Part shown: positions 19,930 through 30,970 of the stretch, one piece after another
Numbering within the stretch: position 1 is the stretch's first letter
How the letters are laid out: every line of letters begins with the position of its first letter
NCBI GenBank assembly: GCA_009602725.1
Contig: WELB01000061.1
Coordinates: 431,566-463,864, forward strand
Direction: 5' to 3'
Source of the DNA: Spirogloea muscicola
Taxonomy: Eukaryota > Streptophyta > Zygnematophyceae > Spirogloeales > Spirogloeaceae
DNA length: 32,299 nt
The notes under the pieces: model-generated
Seen by the model: only the letters and a program-made list of their open reading frames with translations
The model's database searches: none
Told to the model about the DNA's origin: nothing
Translations under genes and position numbers: made by a program

Positions 19930-21626
19930 GGCCAAGAGCCTGGAGGTTCACATCCTTGAACGAGTCTAAGAGGCAGTCTGGAGCATTCTCTTCTGTTGAT
20001 TGAAGAAGTCCTCATCAATTTATGCCTTTCTGGAACATACAATGCCTTTGCGCTTGACAACGGTGCCTGAACTTGAACTACACCTCCTGAGCTGGGCCTG
20101 CGAGGTAAGAAGCGGGATAATTGCAACCTGCGGGCTTCCTTGACGGTTGGCTAAAGTCTGCCCGCTTGAGGTCTTGTAATCTGTTTATTGTGAGTGCATG
20201 AGGCCTATTAACCTAGTGTTTTATTTCTATCAGTACTGTCACCCAACAGGGAAGATAGCTCACAAAGCTGACAGCCCTTGTGTTTGCCGCATTCATGGCC
20301 TTACAAAGCAATTCTTTGTACCCTCACAGCATGTGCAGGCTCGTTTGGACTGAATCATAGTACAACCTGGAATTTGTGTCTACGCGGCAGGTTGGCACGT
20401 CTAGTCTATCTGCCAGCCATGCAGTGCATGCTCCTATCCATGGGCTTAGTTTCTCTGGATCGGTGTGCTCTTGATTGATCTGTCCCGTATTTTCGCAGGA
20501 AGACAGAGAAAACTCTTCCGATGGCTGTAAACGGGACTAAGAAGCCCAGAAGCCACATTGACTGGTATGACAAAAGCAATAGTCACGACTTGGGCTGGGA
20601 AATATCTGTATCAGTTCAGTGGGCTTTAGGAGCATTCCTCAGAGGGGCGTCCCAGCACGTTGCTCAGTCCTGAACCTGAGGGAACCTTGCTCTTTTGCGC
20701 CGATGCAGGTACTGCTGCAACTCATTTTGGATGCGGGCGGAGCCTGTGCTAGACTAATCTTTATCAGCCTCCATGAGCGGATCTGAGTCTGTACTGCTGG
20801 ATTAGGAGCGGTTTGCTGCTTTCTTGGAGAGGGGCAACTGCCCCGCTCGGATACGGAGCGGAGGAAGTGGTGGCGGTTGAGAAACATTGAGAGATGCAGT
20901 GCTGAGAGTTGTCAGCTCTGAGACATTTAAGAAGCGAAGAAGTTCTTTGGAAGGGGACGATGGTTGTGAGGCCTGCCTTATAGCATTGGACATGGTCCAA
21001 AGGGGCTGGAGAGCGCACACTTCAGAGCTGCACCAGAGCGACAACTAAAGGGAGCTCAAAAGGAGAACAAGCAACTCAGTGGGCCAGAGCTGTGAGCGCC
21101 AGCCCATACAGAGAAAAAAATAGTGAACAGAAAGGATTAAACATTGCAAGGTCTTGCAGAGATGGACGATACCACGCAGGGAACAAGTATAAGTCGAAGG
21201 ACGGCCGCTCCGGCAGCCTGAGAAGGAACAGCAACTCCAAGTTGACAGCAGCGGCTGTGTGAGAGGCCAGCCCAAGGAACGGACAAGGTCTGAAAGAAGT
21301 GGCTCCCCCCATGGGGGCAAGGGCTAGCTGAAAGGGCGCAATGGCGCAAGAAGCAACGCACAAATCGCTGAGACCTCAGCAAGTAGGCTCAGGAAGCAAG
21401 CGCGGCAAGAGTAGAAGAAGAAGAGTAGGCTCTCAGTATAAGAACACTCTTTCAGCATAGAGTTGCCCTGCCGAGACGCAGAGGCAGCAGCCAAGGTGCG
21501 GCCTGCTCGCAAGTGCACGGCGATCGCCTTTGGTTTGACAAGATAGTCTGCAACGAAGCAAGGACAGCGGAGGCTTGGGGGAGAAGCCACAGACATCCCT
21601 TGGGGAAAGTCTTCCTGGAGTTGAAA
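19930..21626. other. long gene-poor stretch between TAF1C-like and RPA32 genes
   Basis: About 1.7 kb with no recognisable exon, domain, tRNA or transposon end on either strand. The first part should hold the TAF1C-like 3' UTR; a TGTAA motif at 20175-20179, the usual chlorophyte polyadenylation signal, would give a 3' UTR of about 260 bases. The remainder is moderately purine-rich on the plus strand, with several short open frames on the minus strand that lack any family resemblance. It runs into the RPA32 promoter. Confidence 0.6.
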
Positions 21627-21662
21627 CAAACGAAGGCCAAAATGGCCAATGGCCTTCGTTTG
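21627..21662. repeat. 13-bp perfect inverted repeat (hairpin) upstream of the RPA32 promoter sites
   Basis: The left arm CAAACGAAGGCCA (21627-21639) and right arm TGGCCTTCGTTTG (21650-21662) pair perfectly around a 10-base loop that itself contains TGGCCA. It sits 42 bases before the first E2F-type site. It could be a protein-binding palindrome, a cruciform, or a hairpin in a 5' leader. Confidence 0.85.
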
Positions 21663-21703
21663 CACGCCTCCATGGCCTTGGGGCGCCCCAGCGCGCTCTG
21701 AAG

Positions 21704-21715
21704 TTTTGGCGGGAG
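21704..21715 (+). promoter_or_regulatory. E2F consensus site upstream of RPA32
   Basis: TTTTGGCGGGAG matches the E2F/DP consensus TTTSSCGC exactly and extends it. RPA subunits are classical S-phase E2F targets in plants and animals, which fits the downstream gene. Confidence 0.65.
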
Positions 21716-21730
21716 CAGGGACGGAGGACG

Positions 21731-21743
21731 TTGGCGCCAAATT
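21731..21743 (-). promoter_or_regulatory. second E2F site (palindromic core TTGGCGCCAA)
   Basis: TTGGCGCCAAATT reads as TTTGGCGC on the minus strand, a full E2F match around a symmetric GGCGCC core. It lies 15 bases after the first site, giving a paired arrangement typical of replication-gene promoters. Confidence 0.65.
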
Positions 21744-21843
21744 CGGACCTCACCCCCACACCGCCTCGCCCTCACCTCCGCCTGACGCGCCTCAAGCTTC
21801 AGCAGCCGCACCCTTCTCCGGCAAGACCAGCGAGCGCCGCGCC

Positions 21844-21850
21844 TGCGGCC

Positions 21851-21881
<31 letters not shown>

Positions 21882-21983
21882 AGGAGCGCGTGGCGAGAGA
21901 GTGGGAGAGTGGGAGGAGGGGGGAAGGGGAGCTTCAGGCCGCGTTGGCGGGCCAGTTTCCCGCGCAGGCCGTTNCGGCGGTTT

Positions 21984-22025
<42 letters not shown>
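21844..22025. repeat. two (GGC)n trinucleotide runs flanking an ambiguous base
   Basis: Runs of GGC occupy about 21849-21880 and 21984-22025. Between them, at 21974, the base is N. The second run encodes the Gly-rich N-terminus of RPA32 (GGFGG...GGF). Such runs collapse easily in assembly, so lengths and the missing start codon may be artefacts. Confidence 0.85.
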
Positions 22026-22154
22026 GTTCTCGAGCCAGAGCACGGGCCTGCTGCCGCTGACGGTCAAGCGCATGGCCACGGCGGCGCCCAAGGGCGCGGC
22101 CGACGAGTCCTTCTCCATCGACGGCCAGGACATCAACGCCGTGAGCCCGCCAAC

Positions 22155-22186
<32 letters not shown>

Positions 22187-23907
22187 AAGTCTGGCAGTCC
22201 TCCGCCGCTCCTGCCGGCATGCCCACGACGCCGCCGATGCGCAGCATGGAGCTGGGCTACAGCAGCTGCGGCGTGTTATGGCAGGTCACGGTGGTGGGCC
22301 GCGTGCTGTCTCGCGAGGACAAGGCCACGGACACCACCTTCCTGCTCAACGACGGCACTGGCCAGATCGAGGTCAAGCGCTGGTACTGCTGCCGCCGCCA
22401 ACGCCGCGGCCGCTGTCGCTGCTGCGCCGCCACCGCTGCCGCCGCTGCTGCGCTGCCGCCGCTTAGCAGGCTTATGTTGCTTGGTAATCTTTTGCGCCCG
22501 GAAGTGTTCGAAGTGAGACGCTGAGTGTTGCGGCTACTGGTGCTGCCAGGAACAACGGTGAGGACATCGGCGAGGGCCAGGACCTGGCTGCCATCCAGTA
22601 AGCGGGACTGAGCCCCGGCCACTGAGCACGCCCAGCGCCCACTGCTGCCGCAGCCGCTGCTGCCGTCCCCTGCCACCACTTGTCCGCTGGGCTAGCGGCG
22701 GTGGTCCCCTTCTCTGATGCATTAGCATGGCGGCCTCAAATGGCTGTTGCAGGATTGGGGCTTACGTCCGTGTGCACGGCCATTTGCGTGTCTTCCAGGG
22801 CCGCAAGTACCTCGTTGCTTTCTGCGTCAGGTTCACGCCACCTTCTCCACCAACTCTTGAGATTATCAGACAACTCTCTACATCACTGATCAGTTGACAC
22901 TGATGATACTAGTCAATAGTGTGGGAGAAGGACTATTTCTGATAGTCCTTCTCCTTCACGAGGAAATACTGTTTGTAGTGTCCGTCTCGGCGACACTTGA
23001 CGCTACCGCGCTTGGTCATGCAGGTCCGTCACGGACTTCAACGAGGTCACCTTTCACAACCTCGAGTGCATATTGGTTCACCTTGCCGCTTCGGCGCCGG
23101 CGGCACAGGTGAATATTGGCCTGTCGCGCCGCCGAAGGCGCTGCTGCACCAGCCTCTGCAGGAAGCCTGAGCTGCCGCCTTTGCTGCCGCTGCCGCTTGT
23201 GTCTGTCTTGCAGCCCTCTGCCGCTGTTGGTGCATCCGACGGACCTTATGCGAGGCCGCCACCGTACGCCGCCGCGTCGGTCAATCCTGTCAGCGGCGCC
23301 GGCGCTGGTATGGGCGATGGGCAGGGCATGGATGACGTCCAGAAGGTCGTCCTTGGTTTCTACGAGAACCCCAAGAACGCGTGAGTGGTTGCCACCTTTC
23401 CGCCACCATCGAGTCTCTTCAATGGCCATCTTCAAGGCCATCACCAGTAAAGCCAACCCCATGGTGAAGCTGTCATTGCCGTGGGCTTTGGCATGGATGA
23501 CTTGCGTAAGCTCTGCAAGAGAATATGAAGACTATCAAGAAGCAGCGAGGGCTGACGGCGCGTCAGGGCTACCATGGCTCATACAGGGAAAAGGAGCAGG
23601 GCATCTCGTGGATGGAAGTGGCGGGCAGCATCCCAGGTTACAGCAGGGCGCAGATCAAGTACAGTCCCTCGTGCCCTCCTTGCCACCAATTGCAGCAGCA
23701 GGGGGCTGGCTAGCCCTCTCCGCATGCCACTTCCTGCGTTACAAGCGATGGACAGCCGTCTGAGGCAGGGGGCAGGGTCTGTCTCTGACTACTGGGCATT
23801 GGCTCCTGCGCTTGCGCTTGCGCAGAGCTGCGGTCGACTTCCTCGTCAACGAGGGTCAGCTGTACTCCACAATTGATGACAACCACTTCAAGTGGACCGG
23901 CGCCTGA
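21968..23907 (+). CDS. RPA2: replication protein A 32-kDa subunit (RPA2), 8 exons visible, start unresolved
   Basis: Middle subunit of the nuclear single-strand-DNA-binding RPA trimer, acting in replication, repair and checkpoint signalling. Exons: ~21968-22140, 22285-22382, 22550-22597, 22753-22830, 23024-23108, 23214-23380, 23587-23658, 23826-23907 (TGA); all phases agree. Domains in order are a Gly-rich N-terminus ending FSSQSTGLLPLTVKRM; the OB fold with FSIDGQDINAVTVVGRV, FLLNDGTGQIEVKRW, GAYVRVHGHLRVFQGRKYL and VTDFNEVTFHNLECILVHL; a linker; and a C-terminal winged helix with NPKNA, ISWMEVAGSIPGYSRAQIK and VDFLVNEGQLYSTIDDNHFK. No ATG occurs between the E2F sites and the OB fold except at 22070, inside conserved sequence. 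The frame is open back to ATG 21649, but that would add about 100 unusual residues and put the E2F sites in the coding region. The start may lie in an upstream exon (acceptor GCGCAG at 21967) or be lost at the N. Confidence 0.93.
22924..22954. repeat. 12-bp perfect hairpin in RPA2 intron 4
   Basis: GGAGAAGGACTA (22924-22935) and TAGTCCTTCTCC (22943-22954) pair perfectly around the 7-base loop TTTCTGA. It lies in the 193-base intron 22831-23023. It might shorten the effective intron or be a remnant of a small element; no target-site duplication was seen. Confidence 0.85.
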
Positions 23908-25227
23908 GCCGCTGCTCCCAGCTGCTCTGCTCCAGCCTCGTCGTGCTTCCCTGTGGCCACAGGTAACGAGTACCTTCAGCGGCTGAGATGTCAGAATTGA
24001 GGTGATCAGCCACAGTCAGCCGCCTGCATGGTGCAAGTGGTAGCTGGAGAGCACCTGATTGGTGCTCTCTAACCTGCAGAGCACCAGCACTGCTACATGG
24101 CACCGCACCTTCGGGTGAGCTCGTATACTGGCCTCCGAGAGCAACGGCAGGGAGCTTGTTGCATTGCCAGCTTCCAAGCCTCGGCAACAGTAAGGCATGG
24201 AAGCCATGCATGCTTCTTCGTGCCGGGCATGACTTTAACGACTGAGCACCAACCCTGGGGCCAGTACGAGTCCCAAAAGGACTTGGGCCACTGTCAGTGG
24301 AGCTCAAGCTGGTTAGACAGCGTCACAGCGGCGGCCACAGAAGGGCCGGCCCACTGAGGAGACCAGCGGTTGGGCTGCAGAGGGGCAGTCGGCGCAGGTG
24401 CAGCAGGCTTAGCCCGCCATGGCGAACAAGCGATCGTGTAAGGGAGGCCCATTGGTAAGCAGAATATTATAATACATAATTACGAGAAAAATCAAAAGAT
24501 AGCCGGCCGGTGCAGAGGAATAGATCACAAATTTGATTAGCGGCGTGGAGGGGCGAGCTGAGCTGCTGGGCCGGGCGTTGCCACGGGGGGGGGGTCCCAC
24601 GTGGGAGGGAGGATTGGGGGGCAGCAGGCGAGGCGCCGCTCACGCGTACGAGCTGAGGGCGGGGAGGGGGGGCGGCGTCGCCCCCCCGGCGGTCATTCCG
24701 TCAATCAAGGCCCCTGCCCCCTGGCCCGCCCCGGCGCGCCCCGCGCTCCGCGCCGGCTTCCGCGGCGGCTCTCGCGGCGGCGCTCGCGGNGAGTGCGGGG
24801 GGCCTTGCCGGGCCTCCTTCTCAGCTCCCCTCGTCCGTTGAGGGCGCCCGGAGGAGGCGGTCCAAGGCCGGTGGCGACGCCGGCGCCGGCGACGGCGGCG
24901 GCGGCGGCGGCGGCGACGGCGGCGGCGGCGGTGGCTCGTGTTGTGGTGAAGTTGCGCGGAGATTGCTGTAATTTTGTTGGCCAATGTCGGCATGCGCGGG
25001 TGCAGATGGGGGCCTGCGCATCGAGGACGGCACGCCGCACCGGCCCTCCGCCGCGGCGGCCCGCGAGCAGGTGCGCCCAATCTGCAGCAGGCCCTAGCGA
25101 CGGCTGCGGCGGCGGCGGCGGCCTTAGCGGGCCGCCAAGAGCCTGTTGGTAGCAGTCGTGAAGCGGACGATCGAATCTGCTCGCCGGCCAAATGGCGGGG
25201 CCCTTCTGCTTACTTAGTCATGAGCAC
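23908..25227. other. intergenic region between RPA2 and the K+ channel gene, with GC-rich repeats
   Basis: A TGTAA motif at 24437-24441 is a candidate polyadenylation signal for RPA2, though it lies far (530 bases) from the stop. An AT-rich patch follows at about 24463-24510 and then an abrupt change to very GC-rich sequence with a (GGC)n run at 24891-24933 and an N at 24790. That GC-rich part probably contains the 5' UTR of the channel and perhaps a first coding exon, but I cannot define one. Confidence 0.5.
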
Positions 25228-25296
25228 CCTCTGTGTGCACCTGGTAGAGCATTCCTTTGGTAAGGGAAGGTCTCGGGTTCAAGTCTGGTCGTAGGC
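25228..25296 (+). pseudogene. tRNA-Thr(GGU)-like relic
   Basis: The stretch has an A-box-like CTGGTAGAGC, a perfect 5-bp anticodon stem TTCCT/GGGAA around the 7-base loop TTGGTAA (anticodon GGT, threonine), and a B-box-like GGGTTCAAGTC. The acceptor stem pairs at only three of seven positions, the T stem at about three of five and the D stem at three of four. It is therefore best read as a decayed tRNA gene or the head of a tRNA-derived SINE rather than a working tRNA. It lies about 190 bases before the channel ATG. Confidence 0.45.
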
Positions 25297-25482
25297 TGGC
25301 CTTGACAGCCGCTCTGTGGACATCGGCAGCCGCATTCCTTCCTCTGCTGATGCCGCGGCTCTCGTCCTGAGCGCGCGGCAGAGCAGCCTCGGGGCGCGCA
25401 GCGGCCGGCGGCGGCCCGGGAGGCGGACGACCTGCGGCGGCGCAGCGGCCACGGCGACATCGCGTGGGATGACGAGGACCGG

Positions 25483-28400
25483 ATGAGCTCCGTGCCGCTG
25501 CTCACGCAGGCCGACAGCGAGGACTCGCCGGAGCTGCGCGCCATCCTCAACCGCTCCGCAACCGTACGCGAGGGCCGCGACCCGCCGCCGTTGGAGGAGG
25601 AGGGCGGTGGCGCCGGCGCCAGCATCCATGACCACTTCGTCAGCCAGGTCCGGAGCCCCACGCTGGGACCCACAATGAAGGCGCCGGGGTCGACAATAGA
25701 CACTGCCGTGCTGACGGCGATCACTGACCCCATCATCGGCTGCCAGCTCGAGGACGCCGGCGATGGTGACGGCGAGAGCGGCACCAGGAAGGCAGCAGTG
25801 GCAATGGAGGAGGAGCAGCGGCATAGCAAGGGGGAAAGCGCGAGCGCGGTTGCAGCTGCCATGAGCCTGCCGCCTGGCGTGCTCGACCCAGAGGGCCCCG
25901 CCTATCTGCGCTTCTACTACCTCACCATCATTCTCGCCATCAAGGTCCGCCGGCTGCCTGTGTCACAAGTGCGCCCACGATGTGGCGCTGCTGTGCGTAT
26001 TGCTTGTGCATATTGACCCATAGATTGACTCTTGAGAAGCACTCATTGTGAGATAGAGCAGACCATAGAAAGGGTTTGCATATATTCCATACTTAAGTAC
26101 GGTAAGTTGGAAGGAGATTGCATTATCGTACTTTAACTGATGCCTGGATGATATTAGCAGTCTCTGTGTTGCACTATGGAGGGCTCCTGGCTTAGACAGG
26201 ACTGCAAGCCCGGCTGCGTCGGCAGCTGAGCGCCGCTGTCCCCTTACGCCTCGTGCAGGTGGCCATTGTGGAGCCCTTCAATGTCGCCTTCCTCAATTCA
26301 CACAACATCATCACCGTCACCAACGCACTCATCTACGTCACTGACGCGGTGAGATTAGAGCGCCTGGCTCAGACAAGCCTGCCAGAGAACGATCACAAGC
26401 CGACTACTGTTCAGGTTGGTCTGTCAACGGCCCCGGATGTGTTGGCGGCGGTGGCACAGGTCTTCCTTGTCGATGTGGCTGTGAAGTTCCACCTGGCTGT
26501 CTTTGCGGACGGCCAGTGGAAGGTCTCCCGCCGGCAGATCGCTGAGAAGTAGGCAATCTGCCTCAGCCTTTTGGCAGTAGCTTCATTGCCATCTCACTTA
26601 TGTTTCCTTGCGGCCCTCTGGAGCGCATCTGGAGCGCGTGCAGCTCTTGAGCAAAGTGCGCCCGTTGGCAGGTACTTGCGAGGCTCGTTTGCGTTCGACC
26701 TCCTTGCTGCACTGCCCTGGGACGTGGCACTCAAGCTCGCGCTCGCGGGCACCGAGCTCGCCGCAGATGTCAGCCTTGTTGGGCTCACGCGCCTCCTTCG
26801 CCTCAAGCGCCTGTAACCAGCTACCACCGGCCCCCCCATTGAGATACTTTCTGAGTTTGGGCGCGCTTGCTCCTGAGCTTGTGCGCGTCCGTCATACATT
26901 TGGGACACATTTGAGACACTGGGAGAGGATGGGACGTGGCAGCACCCTCTCATCTGACTCGCTGGCCTCCATGGCGACCTGGCCGCCAGCTGGCAGTTCT
27001 TCTGGCAGGTCGGCGTGGACATGCGGTTCAGCTACTTTGGAACGAGCGTTGTGAAATTCAGCGCACTCATCTTCTTTGCCGCGCACTGGGCGGCATGCGG
27101 CTTCTACCTGCTCGCGCGCCTCCACAACTTTGATTCTACTACTGTGAGCACTTACACTTGGCACGCACCTCACACGTGTAATGCACGAGAGAGAAGACGA
27201 CGTGTCAGAGTCCTGTCCTGCAACGATGTATATTCCCCTGAGATGTGCCGGGTTGCAGTGCTCAATTGTATGACCTGCGCAAGAAGCGCCAGCACGCAAT
27301 GTCGTGCCTATACTGGAGACCAGTATACATGACAGCTCTATACCGCAAAGCGCTCCTCCCCATGACCTTACACTCACCGGCACTGTGTACGCCAGTGGGT
27401 GGCCCATGACGAGCCGGGCCTCCAGTTCACAGGACCCCTTACGGCCTACGTCACGTCCATCTACTGGTTGGTAGTCTGATTGATTTTATCACTTTGTATG
27501 CGGAACCCAGACAATGGCCTAGCTTGTGATATGCATACAAGTTGCCCACTGAGGTATATCTTGTACCTTGTTTGACTAGCAATTGCCAACATTGCAGCTA
27601 ATTGTAGCTTCCTTTCATTGGTGGCTCATTGCAGGGCAATGACGACCTTGTCAACTACAGGTATGTGCAGTCTCAAAATCCGGCCAAGTGTCACGATGTC
27701 TACAAGAGGACATCCAAAGGCTGATAAGGGATAGATTGCATGTTCTGACCACCTAATCACCACTGGAATACCCAATTCAGGCCAAGTCAAATTCATCTGC
27801 GAGTATTTAGTCCTTAGTCCATCTCATACGAGCTGAGATCAAAGAGTTTGCAACCCACTTGAGCAGGTTATGGCGACTTCGCGGCTTTCACAAACTCGGA
27901 GCGGCTGTGGACGGCCGGTTTCATGGCCATCAACCTTGGCCTCACGGCTTACGTGCTCGGTAATATGACCGTGCTCCTCACCAAGGCTGACGCGCAGACC
28001 GCCCAGTACCGTGACAAGCTCGCGACTATAAATAGGTGATTGTTGGAGATATCCAGCTCTGCAAAATCTGCGTCCTGCATTTGATGCTTGATGTCAATTT
28101 CACATATATACTGTCATCCTCAGAGATTACATAAGTTATTCTAAGCAATGGTTGTAGCAGACACCTGCTAGACTGCAGCCACTGAGTGAAACAGTGCTTT
28201 TGTGCAAGTGTGCAGGTACATGAAGGCCCACAACGTGCCATCGGTGCTCCAGCAGGAGATGCGGGCACACCTGCGCCTGCACTTTGAGACCTCCGAGCTC
28301 CGCGATGACATCCTGCGACAGTGCCCCGTCACGATTCGCGGCCGCATTGTACGCCAGGTCTATGCCAAGCACATTGCTCGGCCGTATTTATTCAAGGGCA

Positions 28401-30970
28401 CGTCTGACTTATTTAAGGTGTGTGCTCAATCTCATCCTCAGCATGTCTGTGAGAGCAAGAGCCTTAAAATACGTACCTTGTGCTGTATCGTGACGGTTAT
28501 TGACAAGGTTGCCAGTACGACAGTTTTGTAGCTCACAGCAGACTTTCTGGGCACACTTGCAGGACCAGCTCGTGACACACATGCGCGTGGACTTCTTTCT
28601 CCCCAATACGAATGTGGTGACTGTCAACGACAGCACGTCCGAGCTCTTCATCATCGCCTCTGGACAAGCAGAGGTGGGCATTGCCAGCACTAGTGCCGTC
28701 CACTAATTGAGGTGCAGGAATTACTGCGATGCTGCTTGTAGCATCTTGCACAACTTCTTGAGCATGTTCTTTTCAACAAGCTCTGCCACATCCCAGGATT
28801 ACCGTGAATGTCAGAAGAATGAAATATTACATGGCATTGTTGCGCATGAGCGTAAGCAGGACCTTGCTGCCAAGTAGGCTTCATGTTTTGAGTTTGCTGC
28901 ACAGGCCGTCTACTCTAAGGGGGATCGGCACGCGTGGTTCGAGTATGGAGAGGGCGACCCTTTTGGAGGTACAAGCGATGCAAATCATAGCCAGAATTGG
29001 AGATTGCTCACTGCTATGCTTGTGCAATCTTAGGCCAAAATGATTCGTTCTTGTTGCAGCACTGCATCGACAGCATTGCCTTTGTACCCTGTTCCTGGTT
29101 CCTATGTCAGCTTAACCAGGTGATTGCGGCTCTTACTTGGGCCCTCCTCGCCGCCAGAGTTTGCGTTCATCTGCGGGAGCACGCAGAGCTGGACAGTGCG
29201 GACGCGCACGGTGTGCCGCGTACTCGTTCTAGAGCGAGACGGATATGAGACGCTGTGCAAGAACCACCCGCAGGATAATCGCCAGGTGGTCGTCAACCTC
29301 CTCGACCGGTACGCTCGTTGCTGACTTGAAGGATCCCCCACAAAGCAGTTCTGCTTAGGAGAGCCTTGCACGTAGTTAAGACAAAAACTTGAAAACGTCT
29401 TAGATCTAGTCAGCTTCGTTGTAAGCGAGGTATGAGATGAGGTACACAGTCATGGGCAGTGAGGGGTGCATGGAAAGTGCGTGGAGAGGTTGGGATGACC
29501 GCCTGTAACTCTGGCCTTTGGATACTGCTGGCTTGCTCAGAATAAGGGCCGTCTCAGATGCTGCTGCCCAGAGGAACCTGCGGCGGTCGCTGGTCGATCT
29601 CACCCTCCTCATCCGCCAGGACGTGGAGGTGGGGACGACCGCGCCCCACCTAGTATACAGCATTGTCATACGAGGAGCATCTCGCTTTAGAGACTTCATG
29701 CCTTCAATGCTTTGAATGAGTGCTATTTTTGGCTGCCCAGTAACCAAGTATATGGAGCTGCGGTCGGCATGCAGGCCTACATTGGCAGACTGGAGCAGGA
29801 GACGGTCGCCAGCCTGTGCTACGCCGCAAAGCGTGGCGACATGCTGGAGCTCTACCGGCTCCTCTCCAGCGGCTTTGACGTCAACATGGCCGACTATGAT
29901 GGCCGCACACCGCTGGTAACTTTTTGTCCCGTGCTCGCGCTCATTGAGGTGCACCGAAATAAGGATGCAGAGCTATCGGTTGGGGATGGTTTAGTTGCAC
30001 AAGTCTTTTTCCCGACACAGTATGGTGACCTCAAGTCTTGACAATTTAAGAGTCAGAGTCGTTCATTGGCATTTGTTCTGCTGAGAGGGGCCTACAGCAC
30101 TTGGCGGCGGCGTATGGACAAGGGAAGGCCGTCGAGTACCTGCTGAACAGCGGTGCCACAGCCAACGTGCAAGGTGCTTGCCTTCATGAGAAGCTGACGG
30201 AAGTGCGAGCAAGAATTGCATGCCCTGGGCACACATGGTGAGGTGCAGGCCTTGCATCCCCGAGAAGTTCTGATGCCTGGCTCACTCGTTGCAGCTCCGC
30301 CTCGTTGTCGCAGATGCGTTCTACCGGACACCGCTGCGGGAGGCCGTGTCAGCGGGCCACGTGGCAACCGCCAAGATACTATATGAGTGAGCGCTGCCCG
30401 GCCTGAGCACACCCCAAGACGCGGGAGTCCCTTGAGCTCTTACCTTGAGGCGGCGGTCCTCGCATCTGAGCTTGCAATGGTGGTGGGGGTCGTGGCAATG
30501 GCAGGCGGGGCGGGCAGCTGCAACTATCCAACGAAGGCACACACCTGTGCCGGCTGGCGTTCCGTGGTGATGTGGGCGAGCTGCGCCGGCTGCTGGAGTT
30601 TGGAGCTAACCCCGACTCCTGTGACTATGACTGCCGCGCGCCCATGCACATCGCCGCTGCCGAGGGCCAGCTCGGCATTGTTAAGGTACGCACCTCCTAT
30701 GAGCACGTGCAGCTGGACGGCTGACCGTGCCCGTGTCACTCAGCAACCTGACTTCTGGAGTGCATGCAATGTTGATGCATGTCGTTGAGCGTACAGGTTC
30801 TACTGGGCGAGGGCAAGGCGGACGTGAACGCGCTAGATAGATGGCACCAGACGCCACTGGACGAGGCACGACGGTGTGGCAACCGTGACATGGAGGAGCA
30901 CCTTGCAAGGCACGGAGGCCAAGCTGGCAGCGGCCTACGGCAGCAAGAGGGCTCTGCCGCTGGCAGCTGA
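25483..30970 (+). CDS. plant Shaker-type voltage-gated K+ channel with CNBD-like domain and ankyrin repeats (18 exons, 820 aa)
   Basis: A membrane K+ channel of the AKT/SKOR type. Exons: 25483-25944, 26259-26348, 26460-26548, 26672-26812, 26990-27143, 27396-27466, 27635-27660, 27867-28035, 28216-28417, 28563-28673, 28905-28968, 29158-29308, 29541-29628, 29775-29915, 30098-30173, 30314-30386, 30505-30685, 30797-30970 (TGA); 2463 nt, all in phase. S1 begins YYLTIILAIKV (about residue 144); S4 is LTRLLRLKR (252-260); S5 is KFSALIFFAAHWAACGFYLL; the pore has TTLSTTGYGD with the filter at 343-348. The C-linker follows, then the CNBD (FGEFAF...TVRTRTVCRVLVLERD) and four to five ankyrin repeats (about 615-800). 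No KHA domain follows. A coding-looking stretch upstream of 25483 (EADDLRRRSGHGDIAWDDEDR) suggests an additional 5' exon. Rectification direction cannot be read. Confidence 0.88.

Noticed and set aside
20926-20935. CTGAGA motif considered as part of a TPP riboswitch
   Set aside because: The remaining conserved riboswitch segments and pairing are absent, and it is not in a thiamine-gene UTR.
21649-21967. RPA2 N-terminal extension from ATG 21649
   Set aside because: It would put two E2F sites and a promoter-like hairpin in coding sequence and add about 100 residues unlike any RPA32 N-terminus.
22880-22945. Possible C/D-box snoRNA (CTGATGA ... CTGA) in an RPA2 intron
   Set aside because: Box C is imperfect, the spacing is too short, and no terminal stem flanks the boxes.
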